Positions 52,301 to 61,425 of a DNA stretch of 64,000 nucleotides are shown piece by piece (the stretch's first letter is position 1; each line of letters opens with the position of its first letter). Position numbers and translations under genes: made by a program. The notes beneath the pieces were generated by a model. It ran no database searches and was not told the origin of the DNA. It was given only the letters and a program-made list of their open reading frames with translations. The DNA is from Rugalucina vietnamica (lineage: Eukaryota; Mollusca; Bivalvia; Lucinida; Lucinidae), in contig OZ024870.1 in NCBI GenBank assembly GCA_964017185.1, positions 23,955,621 through 24,019,620 on the forward strand, written 5' to 3'.

Positions 52301-54263
52301 TACGAAAATTGGTCGAGACAGCGAATACGTGGAATCATTTATGTTCATTTTGACGACGTTGCAACACTTTCTGCCGTTGGAAAGTACTGATAATTCTTCT
52401 TCCGGAATGATTCTTTAATTAAATGATTACCAATGAAGTCTCATTCATACTTAATCTTATATTTAAGAATATGACAATGCATTCTTTTTCAGGGGCAAAG
52501 CTGAAGCGTTTGATAATTTGTATGATAAACCCTGGACACGGATAGGGCCATATGTCGTGGGGTTCTTTGCTGGGTATATTCTGTATAGGACCAATTGTAA
52601 AATACGAATACCAAAGGTAGTAAATTCGCAACTGTGACAGAGCATAAAATCTTTTAGTAGAAGCTTTAAATATGTAACTGTGAAATATCTTTGAAATGTC
52701 AGAAGTATTAGTGTCATGATAACGTTCAGATATCAAATTTGACACACACTGTGTTGTGTCTACAACGCCATCCTGCTTCTGTACAATAATATTTGCTGGT
52801 AAGTCCCGTTTTAAAACCTTCCGCGCTTCGTTTTTGTTCCATGACCTTAGACTTATCTTTGTTGGCTTTACGTTATCCTTATTTTTCTTATCCTTCATGA
52901 TACTTACTGGCTCTAATTTTTGCATATGCCTAGATGGTGATTTCGCGCCAGAATGAACAGCTCCCACCGCAGTTTTGATGAAACGATTGCATACTGATAT
53001 TGAACATTTGTATGAAGAAATGTGATAGCAAAAACGTTTTGACATACCTCAACTGTATAACTGTAAGTTTGACAGTATTCGTACATGATTGTTTTCCAGC
53101 ATATTATCGCGTTTTGCTCGCCGTTTAACGTACCGTGTATCATCAACAGATCGTCTGCCTGATAGGTTGGGTGCTAGCTGCGGGTATCGCTATGTCGGTA
53201 CTGTATGGACTGTACGATGACTCGGGAACTCTGCAACTCAGCACTACGCTAACAACGGTGTATAACGCTACCAGTCGAGCGGCTTGGGCTGTTTCAGTAT
53301 CTTGGGTCATTGTGGCCTGTGCAACAGGACATGGAGGTAGGAATAGACTTAAACACATTTTACGCAGTTTAAATAGGTGAGTTTCCTGAATGTTTGAATA
53401 TTTTATTTCTTCATATTTCTCATACAGATAAGAAAAGAAGCAATCAACATAACCAGGCTATGAAATTAATTAGAAAGGGCCCATTCACTAGTATCAAAAG
53501 TAGATGAACAGGAGCGCCTTCATAGGCTTTTGTTATTATCTCATGAACTATTCCCAATGGCATGGCTTCATAAGCTGACCAAAGCCATTGATTTAGACTG
53601 ACGAGTGCTAAGCAACGGTTGTACAATATTTAAATGCTGAATTTTGCAGGATTTGTGAACACCGTTTTATCTTGGAAACCTATGATACCTCTGTCTAGAC
53701 TGACCTACTGTGCCTATCTCGTACATCCAGTGGTCATGTACTTCTACATCATGGCCAGTAGAAAGATCCTCTACTTCACAAACTTACAAGCGGTGCGTGA
53801 ACACTTTCTAATCACCACATTGGATAACACAGACCATTTTCAGCTGTGAAAAGTGATCATTAACTTTCTCAGCGAAATATAAACAAGATACGTGTACTTC
53901 GGTCTGCTCTGACTGATCTAAATATTTTGCAGGGACTGAATGTTCATTTTTACTGTACATAGTTTTGTTAAGTTTTTAAGTCTTTTAAACATAAGATTTC
54001 TGCAGCATAAAGTAGATTTTCATCTCTGCTTTGTATGTGTAACGTTACCAAATACAACTTACTGTTTAAATTAGGGGTTTATTTTACCTTTTCTGGCGAT
54101 CTATAGAACTCTTACAAATCTACGTCTTTGTTTATTTTAGGCGTATCTGTTCCTTGGTCACATGTGTATGACGTATGCGGTGTCCTTCTTAGTGTCCCTT
54201 GCGTTTGAGTCTCCCATGATGGGGTTGGAGAAAGCTTTGCTGGGACGAGAGAAAAATAGCTGA
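42833..54263 (+). CDS. nrf-6-like: NRF-6-like membrane acyltransferase, copy 2
   Basis: Sixteen exons: 42833-43166, 43684-43859, 44156-44267, 44667-44763, 45410-45515, 45642-45825, 47999-48166, 48831-48927, 49694-49792, 50866-51025, 51731-51810, 52149-52259, 52493-52616, 53150-53336, 53650-53792, 54141-54263; 766 residues. The order and phase of every exon match copy 1, and ten exons have identical length, so the genes are tandem duplicates. A signal peptide (about 1-27) precedes an NRF domain with the same six cysteines (QC, DEC, TYC, GLC, SGC, TC). R-X10-H is intact (R372 to H383 in GIRFISMSWVILGH), with VDTFFTL, RLTPPYML, CMGWSWYLANDMQF, YDKPWTRIGPYVVGFFAGYI and FESPMMGLEK. Exon 6 (NSNGTANVYVV...) is the juxtamembrane linker and shares little sequence with copy 1. 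Two donors are weak (GTTTGT after exon 10, GTGCGT after exon 15) but phase fits. Substrate unknown; probably lipid acylation in an internal or apical membrane, by family analogy. Confidence 0.93.
43291..43339. repeat. (CT)n microsatellite
   Basis: CT run with one interruption in the first intron of acyltransferase copy 2. Confidence 0.95.
44837..45102 (+). mobile_element. RT-element 3' fragment, recent copy
   Basis: From TTCTGTAGTGGTTC to TTGTACCTTTTTAT it equals 10134-10399 in length (266 bp) and, as far as I can read, in every base. It is followed by ATTT and a 12-A run. A 5'-truncated, apparently young insertion in intron 4 of acyltransferase copy 2. Confidence 0.9.
46150..47672 (-). mobile_element. 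RT-element 3' fragment, interrupted by a tandem array
   Basis: 46150-46432 is the reverse complement of about 10083-10380, and 47282-47672 of about 9718-10092 (including GGGCCATCATAGAGTCTGAC and CGACCCACCGG, the end of the RT ORF). The two parts abut in the uninterrupted copy, so the array between them is a later insertion. Intron 6 of acyltransferase copy 2. Confidence 0.85.
46433..47285. repeat. 373-bp tandem array, about 2.3 units
   Basis: TAAAATATAAAGGTTTGATC starts at 46435, 46811 and 47182 (periods 376 and 371 bp). Units contain GGAGATAGTTTGGACTATAT, ACGGGGTCAAATAATTTAAA and GCCGCCACACGGCACAACAC. The array is flanked by TTAA on both sides, where the uninterrupted RT element has a single TTAA. 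Confidence 0.85.
48320..48655 (-). mobile_element. RT-element 3' fragment, diverged copy
   Basis: Matches in minus orientation: CAATGATCAGGAAATGACGC, GCCACTCAGTTACCTTAACG, CTTAAACCGGTTTTACAGGA and TTCACAACATTCAGTTAGTT. An internal piece is deleted. Intron 7 of acyltransferase copy 2. Confidence 0.8.
49856..50099. mobile_element. Perfect-hairpin foldback MITE, GGGCCCAGTTGTTCAA ends
   Basis: Outer ends GACCCAGTTGTTCAA and TTGAACAACTGGGCCC are inverted. The core TGTGAGAATCCTTTGCA meets TGCAAAGGATTCTCACA at about 49982 and extends outward through TTTTTTGTTG/CAACAAAAAA. Total about 244 bp, no ORF. Intron 9 of acyltransferase copy 2. Confidence 0.85.
50494..50728. mobile_element. GAGCCGC hairpin MITE, copy 5
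   Basis: Best preserved copy: ends GAGCCGCATCGTGAGAAAAC and GTCGCGGCTC, and the central palindrome GATCAGCTTCGCGGTAACCG / CGAAGCTGATC is perfect over at least 30 bp. Intron 9 of acyltransferase copy 2. Confidence 0.93.
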
Positions 54264-54357
54264 TCTTAAGATTATCCGGCTAGACTTGCTGAATACATGA
54301 AAATCAAACCCTGACAGTGTGACCACATACATGCTAACTTCAGTTGTATACAAACTG

Positions 54358-54367
54358 AATAAATAAA
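54358..54367 (+). promoter_or_regulatory. Candidate polyA signal of NRF-6-like copy 2
   Basis: Overlapping AATAAATAAA 95 bp after the stop codon. Confidence 0.6.
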
Positions 54368-55260
54368 CTAGATTCAATGTGCATTTGTTCTCACTTTCAA
54401 AGACACACATTTGCACAATACTACTAAGTGTCGCCCCCTCCTCCCCCCCCCCTTCCCCGCCCATTGGGGTTTTGAAAAGCTACGCAAGCTAAGTACCGAT
54501 TGGCTTCTCCTCTGCTTACTTGAAATACATGTACATAGTAGCCATAGTTGTTTCTTTTGGTCTAATGTGGATTTAATGACATCTCATTGTTGGTTAGAGG
54601 TCCCATGAAATCGAGACAACGTCTCGACATGACCATAGCAAGTGAATTGTGTGTTAAGCAACAACGTAGTTACAATCCACAAATGCACATGTCACTTGCT
54701 TTTACAACGAGGACCATTTGATTATGACTCGTGTCTTTTGGCTGGGTAACACCGCCGTTTGCCATTTACTGCTCTAAATAAGGTAAGTAATAGTTACTGT
54801 AGATGGAATTATTTGGTGCACGACAGGTGGGCTTCATTGTTCATAAGTATACTGAAAATCAAATGTATTGCACCAACTTGATGTTGCTTTTTTTAATTTT
54901 ATGATTGATTGGATTTTTTTCTGACATTGGCCTTGGTTAATTTCACTATCAATTACATGTACTTCACTTTGCAGCAAAAAGAGTGTGGATGGTAATGCAA
55001 AATGTTAGGGGCAAAAAGTATAAATCTGCAATTTGGGGGCAAAAAAAGTTAAGGATTCTATCAATAAGTTTTCATTGTGCATGTGATGTGCATAATGTCA
55101 GTTTCAGAAAAACGACAAAACCTTTTCAATTGTGAGAACTGGGAATTTATTTTTTTTAAATGGATTTTCAGGATATGTTAATCTGTGTTATACAAAATTG
55201 AACATTTGCGCCCAAAACAAAGTTGTACATTTATTGTTTAGGGAGGTGGTAGTTACATAT

Positions 55261-55480
55261 GAGCCTGTGCGTGAGAAAACCAACAATTTGGGTTCCGACC
55301 AGGTCCGACACAAACCGGGCTGCACAGTCACAGAAGATGGTTAGAGGCTGGACATGTAGAGGAATTGTACTAGTCGTGTAGCAAAAACAAAAGCGCTGAT
55401 CAGCTTCGCAGTTACTACGAAGCTGATCTGCGCCTTTGTTTTCGCCTATGCAGATCGTTGGTTTTCCCACGCGGCAGCTC
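55261..55480. mobile_element. GAGCCGC hairpin MITE, copy 6
   Basis: GAGCCTGTGCGTGAGAAAAC to GCGGCAGCTC with core CAGCTTCGCAGTTACTACGA. Perfect ATAT duplication at 55257-55260 and 55481-55484. Confidence 0.92.
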
Positions 55481-55757
55481 ATATACAATATCCTGAAACA
55501 ACGACTTGAAACTAACTTATGTGGTAGTTAAATCATTTGATCAACTGTTATTGAAATTATAGACAGCGATATTTCAGTGATATTTTATGACTCATTCATA
55601 AACCCTGTGAGATGTACGAGTACTTAGAAGCTGCACTAACGGTTTACATGTTTTATATACTGCATAAAATACTTTGATAACTACTATATGTGGGACAAAC
55701 GTTTATTTTTAAAAGATTGCATATGTTTGCACAATCTTATCTATAGTCCGAACAAAA

Positions 55758-58700
55758 ATGGCGTTTGATTTTAGTGGAAAGAAAATTCTTGTTACGGGAG
55801 CTGGCAAAGGGATCGGACGTGAATTAGTAAAAGCAATAGTGCAAGCAAAGGGAGAGGTATATGCGATCGGTAGGACAAAGGAAAATATTGAATCGCTCGC
55901 GGAAGAAGTGAGTAATGTTCATCCGATGTTGGTTGATTTAAGCGCCTGGGAAGCAACGAAGAATGTGCTTGAACAGCTCGAGGCTATGGATGGAGTGGTT
56001 AACAACGCAGCAATATTTAATCAGTCTCCCTGTGAAGCACTGAATATGGGAAAAGACAGACTGGTCGAAACGTTAAATATTAATTTGTTGGGTGTAATAA
56101 ATGTTATACAGGTGACAGCTAAGAAAATGATTGAATGTGGAAGAAAAGGTTCCATCGTTAATGTGTCAAGGTAATGTTCACAGGGCGTGTGACAGGTATA
56201 TGTTCAAATTTCCATTAGTCCAAGTGTGTGTGCAACTGTCCGTCTGTCACAACGATCCACGTCGGAGTATGATAATAGCTGTCCCAAATGTCCTTGACAT
56301 TTGAGCCGCCTCGTGGGAAAACCAACAATGTGGTTTCCGAAAAGGTCTGACACAAACCGGCCTATACAGTCACAGAAGTAAGCTACAAGCTTGAAATTTT
56401 GGATTTAGAAAGTAGAGAAATTGTACTAACCGTGTAGCGAAAACAAAGGCGCAGTTACTGCGAAGCTGATCTGCGCCTTTGTTTTCGCATAAGCAGATTG
56501 TTGGTTTTCCCATGAGGTGCCTCATTTCATGGTCCGATGACTGTCAATTTTAGTTTAAATGCTGAAATTTTTCAGCACCTGTGACATCTAGTTGGGTGAA
56601 ACAGTTTCAGTAGGGTATTTGTCATTCATCTATAAAGCACGCTCCATCGACTGTAAATTTTATTCACGTAATTCAAGTCTTGTAATATAGGGCACAAGTA
56701 TCAGGGTAAAACATTTCATAACAAGTGGCTTCGGCATACTCTACAGTATATACAGAACAGTTTGAATGAATGTGTCTATTGTGATTATTTTGGTGGGAAG
56801 GGTGGGGCAGTTTTGGCATATTTTGTCTGTTCTCGTTGTTAGGCATCTTCATATTCACAACTGAGATCGAAAACAAGACCTGCAGATCGTAGTGCAATGC
56901 GTACAGCTTGTCCCGGAAATCAATTTAAACGCCACAAAGCGTGTAAGGCAATTGGGATGATCGTAGTTCAGAACGTGCTGCAGAGTGATGGAATGAGATA
57001 TCGTAGACAATCGTAGCAAAGCGTGGTAAAGCATAACAAGAACGTGTCAGGATCGTGGTGGAGCGCAATGAATCGTGTGCTAAAAACCATTATTACAGAT
57101 CGGGTATCAATTGTGACTTTATCGGACCAAATCGTAACAAATCGCATAAGCACGTATGAAGTCGTATCATCTCATATCTAAACTAAACATTAAGTTAGAG
57201 ACGTTCCACGATTCGATACGAGTAGCGAATCGTGATGATAGCAACGGATCGCGTGCTACATGCAGTGTGAAAGCTGCAGTACGCTATTTTCATCGGTTTT
57301 GTAACGGAAGTGGAGCGATGTCACGAAATGTATCAGAGGGCAGGTTAGCCAGCTGATCTATACGCTCTCCTGCAATGGCACGACAAGATTTGATGCGTTT
57401 TGTTACGATATGTCGCGCTTTACTACGATCTCCTGCGATTTCGGCGATTTATTACGATCTCTCAAGATATAACGGAAAATCCGGATGATCGTTGCAAAAT
57501 ATTTGTATCCCAAAACACTTGTTCCGATTCCCCAGATCATCACGATTCATCCACGATAACGATCAAGATTTGACCCCACGTTCCCCTACGCTCACCGCGA
57601 TTCACTCAAATCGTGGAGATCGGGGAGATTCGTGGTAAGTGTAAACCTAACATAGCTGTGAGGGTAAATTCTACATATTAAGCGGTCATCGTGTGGCTCG
57701 GTAGCTCAGTGGTAGAGTGTTCGCACGGTAAGCGAGAGACCCTGGGTTCGAGTCCAGGTCGGGCCACGTTCTTTTTCCACCCTTGTGACATTTGGTGGCT
57801 CCGTGTGGGTCCGTGCTCGGGCTGCGAGCAGCAACGAGACTGCCTCGTCGGTTCCGAGCAGCTTCGGGATCGAATTTAATTAAAAGACCCATATCGAATA
57901 GTCGCATTTGACGATTCTCTTATCGTTAATATATCAACAACATGTTTCTTATTAGGCTAGAAAATCAAATTTTCTAATGTTTTACATTTTGAACATCTTT
58001 TTATCGAAAACAAAACTGCGCTTTACGCGGTGTCGGAAAAGGGCCGAAAAATCAAGGGGGAAAACTCTAGCGAGACCAAACCGGAAGTGACGTTTAGTCG
58101 TACAAAATATCAGCCATTTAAATGAAAGGCACACAAAGTAAATGCTTACACAAAACATTTTACACCATGCAACGCCGACGTTTTACTTTTTCTTGTTCTT
58201 TGATAATTATCAACATTTATATCGGAAACATTTTATAAACAAAACATAAAAGGAAAATAAATTATGGTACATTACTTGCATGTGAAAATAGCATTTCGCA
58301 TAAAGTCCCGCATTTGAACCAGTTTTTATCACTGACAACTTCTCGTAGTTCATAATCTTTCTTTTGTTACGGCCGCTAAAACAACAAATTTGAATACCCG
58401 ACACTTTTATTACCTTACCTTACGCGGTGTGTATGTTGGTGATCTATGATGTTTTTAATGTGACACACGCCGACACACGCCGCTAGATTGCGGCATATAT
58501 CACTCGGCGGCACGTGGCAGATACTCAAAGACATTCCAATCTCATTGAGTAAACGAGTCTACCGACATTGACTTTTGTTCTAGATATCCTAATGCTTGAA
58601 TTAAGAATAGACCACTATTATTTTGATCTTTCTTTCTACATTTAATCAAATGTAGATTTACACGCATTTATTATGATATGATTTTTAAGTAAGCGACGTC

Positions 58701-59144
58701 ATGAGAAGAATTGCATCAACCAAAGTGGATTTCCTATGAATTTATGTGACGAATGTATAAGTTGTATTTAAAATGGTAGTAACCCCATACAGTCACGACG
58801 CATATGCGCATGAGATTTCAAGCGCAGACACCACGTAATTCATTCATCCCGCCCTTCCTGACCTTTATTTATATTTTTAAAAAGGTAGAGACGATGACCG
58901 GCTAGCTGTTAAGTGCCAGTCCCATTGAATTGTAAGGAATCGTACGATTGTCTAATTATTAGTTTATTGATAAGACTGCGTATGCAAAATATGTATTTTC
59001 TTTTCCAACGTGATTCTGCCTTCTTCATTTGCACACTGTGTCAAACAAATGATTCCCAAATTAATATTAAGACAATCGTAGATCAATCTTAAGCGCAGTA
59101 GGACCGGGACTTTACGCGGCTGCATTAAAATATTAACACACACT

Positions 59145-59192
<48 letters not shown>

Positions 59193-59568
59193 TGGTTCGG
59201 AAAACACGGCATATGACTTACATGAACAAGTATATCGTAATGTTTTCTTATGAAAACATGATGAGCGCTTATACCCATATTTGCGCTTTGGCTTCTTGAT
59301 CAAAACATTGTTGTCGATACGTGCAATTGTTAACTGAACTTCTGTATATAATGATGATTGTTTTAACAACTACATGTACCTTTATTATTGTGCGTAACCC
59401 CTAAAATAAAGTACGGATTAAATCAAGTCCCTCGGGGCTTGTATTTTATTGGTTAACCGTGTTGATTGCACATAATTTGTATTTGTTGATTAACATTAAT
59501 ATTTGCAAATGTGTCCTTAAAAAATGAATGTACTTGAACATCTTTTTATTCGCCGGAATGGAAAATGA

Positions 59569-59609
<41 letters not shown>

Positions 59610-60897
59610 ATTTTCGATTTGCAAAACTGTCGTCACATTGGCAAATGCATGTCATGAGATAATCTCTAATTTGCGAGTAACGGCGCTCACGCTGAATACT
59701 TTCGTTCAGACGTTGATCTCTCTCGCACACGCGCATGCCGCCAATAAGAATATTAGTTCGTGTATTCTTACGCAATATAATCAGCATAACACGGACAATG
59801 GTATCAAAACAAGTTTGTGATCGCGCAAGAAATGAAAAAATATGATAAAAAACGGATGTTTTATCCTTCATGTCACATGTGAAACAATGAAAATTAAATT
59901 ATTATTTTCCCGAGATTTTATAAGAACGAGTAAAAACTGCATGTATTCCTTATTACTTTGATACTCGGATCTGAAATAACTGCCATTGAATTCAAACTTT
60001 GGTAAAGTGCTAAAGGCCTCATGTGTGTGAATGTAGAAAGTGTGTTATTTTTGTCTAGATTTTTGAAACAGCATATAAAATCATTTCGTAATAATTTGGT
60101 CAAAATGAACATAATCATGACACGAATGGCCTTGTTATTACGTTATCCAATAGTCTGACTTTATCGGACTTGTACGAGATGACGTCACAGATACTAAGCC
60201 ACGCCCACACAGGTAAGACAGCGGAAAAACCCGGAAACAACCGATAATTTGGTTCCGTACTGCAATATTTAAAAAAGTCATTAATTTGTAATCCCGCATA
60301 TGAAATTTTGTTTTTTGGACATGGATCGATATATTAATATGATTTATTATTATTTTTTAATCGAAATAGTACGTGGAATATCGTCTTTAAGCAGGGGGGA
60401 AATGTAAGCCATCGATCGTGCTGCTCGGAAGCTCAGTGGTAGAGTGCCCGCACGGTAGGCGAGAGACCATTGATTCGAGACACTCATAAACATGGAACAT
60501 TAATTCTTACTGTATTATTTCCGAATATTTATTTTCTTTTCTTTTTTTCTGTTTCAGTATTGCAGGTGTTCAGGCATGGAAAACCCGAATAGATCACTGC
60601 GTTTCTAAAGCAGCGTTAGATATGGTTACCAAACAGTTCGCCCTGGAATTAGGCCCACACAACATTCGAGTGAATTCTGTCAGTCCCACGTGGGTGTGGA
60701 CAGAAGGTGTGAAAAAATCAGCGGAAGAGTACCCTGAAATTTACGAGAGAGCACATGTGATCACTCCAATGAACAGATTCTGTGAGCTAAATGAAGTTGT
60801 AGAGCCAATCTTATACATGCTCAGTGACTATTCGAGTATGGTCAATGGTACTGTACATTTGGTTGACGGTGGTCTATTATCAAATATACCGGTTTGA
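55758..60897 (+). CDS. DCXR-like: Short-chain dehydrogenase, L-xylulose reductase-like, catalytic Tyr replaced
   Basis: Two exons, 55758-56170 and 60558-60897 (phase 2 junction inside NVS|S), give 250 residues; human DCXR has 244. The classical SDR features are present: TGAGKGIG cofactor loop at about 13-20, VDLSAWEAT, VVNNAAIF, LNINLLGVI (active-site Asn), SIVNVSS (catalytic Ser138) and LELGPHNIRVNSVSPT. The family normally reduces dicarbonyls and L-xylulose with NADPH in a cytosolic or membrane-linked tetramer. The YxxxK motif reads HCVSK: His151 (codon CAC at 60595-60597) takes the place of the catalytic Tyr, with Lys155 kept. The C-terminus (LLSNIPV) also differs from DCXR's usual end. 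The start ATG has a good context (ACAAAAATGG). The single 4.4-kb intron is full of repeats. Catalysis may be weak or altered, or this could be a young pseudogene, though the frame is intact. Confidence 0.9.
56303..56523. mobile_element. GAGCCGC hairpin MITE, copy 7
   Basis: GAGCCGCCTCGTGGGAAAAC to CATGAGGTGCCTC. Perfect ATTT duplication at 56299-56302 and 56524-56527. SDR intron. Confidence 0.92.
56885..57650. mobile_element. ATCGTGG-word foldback element
   Basis: Dense in degenerate words AATCGTGATG, GATCGTAG, ATCGTAACAAATCG and their complements (TTACGATCT, CACGATTC), with one orientation favoured before and the other after about 57350. The right end AGTGTAAACCTAACATAG resembles the TGTAAACGCAGTAT ends of the element at 21216-22434. 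No ORF of note. SDR intron. Confidence 0.6.
57695..57766 (+). mobile_element. tRNA-like SINE head (anticodon position GGT)
   Basis: 72 nt fold as a tRNA: acceptor GGCTCGG/TCGGGCC, D-arm GCTC...GAGT, anticodon stem TTCGC/GCGAG and box B GGGTTCGAGTCC. The anticodon position reads GGT (Thr). However, position 33 is C instead of the invariant T and the T stem has a mismatch, so this is more likely a tRNA-derived SINE head or pseudogene than a working tRNA. The body continues CACCCTTGTGACATTTGGTG. Confidence 0.6.
59151..59191. repeat. (GA)n microsatellite
   Basis: GA run in the SDR intron. The rest of 57900-60420 in this intron holds nothing else recognised. Confidence 0.95.
59573..59606. repeat. 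(GA)n microsatellite
   Basis: GA run in the SDR intron. Confidence 0.95.
60418..60482 (+). mobile_element. tRNA-like SINE head, decayed copy
   Basis: CTCGGAAGCTCAGTGGTAGA and GCACGGTAGGCGAGAGACC match 57695-57740 closely, but box B has decayed (TTGATTCGAGACAC) and the 3' acceptor half is lost. Confidence 0.6.
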
Positions 60898-61258
60898 TGT
60901 TCCTCTGTTCTGAACAGCTGAAGGACGCACTGGTCAAAATTTGAATGGTAAAACTTGGTTGCACGTGCACACTACAAAATGGTGTTATAGCTGACATAAA
61001 TTCAAAAACTTGTTTAAAAAAGACTGGCTTTAAATTTTCAGACTCGTTTTTCTTTAGAGATACATACTTGCAAAGTATGTCATTCAATTTCGAAATGCAT
61101 CTACCAAGAAAATTCACAATCTATATTTAACGCAACTGCTTGTCCTATATGCACGCGAATTTCATGGTTCAAAATTTGTTTGAAAATATTGTCTAACCTT
61201 AGAGGACTGACAAAAAAAAACAATAACTACAAATAATCTTGTTCAGGTTTTCTCACTG

Positions 61259-61264
61259 AATAAA
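61259..61264 (+). promoter_or_regulatory. Candidate polyA signal of the SDR gene
   Basis: AATAAA about 360 bp after the stop codon. Confidence 0.5.
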
Positions 61265-61293
61265 ATGGCCATTTATTTTCATTTAATGACGCA

Positions 61294-61425
61294 AAATGGA
61301 AAACAAGCCTTTGGTTTCGTTACTCTGACAGTACAGTTCCTCTACTTTCTAAATCTAAAATTTCCAGCCTCTAGCCATCTTCTGTGAGTGAACAGCTCGA
61401 TTTGTGTCGAACCTGTTCGGAACGA
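61294..61425 (-). mobile_element. GAGCCGC MITE, partial copy 8
   Basis: Contains GCCTTTGGTTTCG, CTAAATCTAAAATTTCCAGC and CAGCTCGATTTGTGTCGAAC in MITE order; the other arm is missing. A C8 run and A-rich tract follow. Confidence 0.7.

Larger units (their letters stand above)
54264..55757. other. Intergenic region, acyltransferase to SDR gene
   Basis: Holds a polyA signal, one MITE and a TATA-like TTTTATATAC at 55651-55660 about 100 bp before the SDR start codon. No ORF is supported. Confidence 0.6.

Noticed and set aside
57695-57766. Functional tRNA-Thr(GGT)
   Set aside because: C instead of U at position 33 and a broken T-stem pair; a second, decayed copy points to a SINE family.
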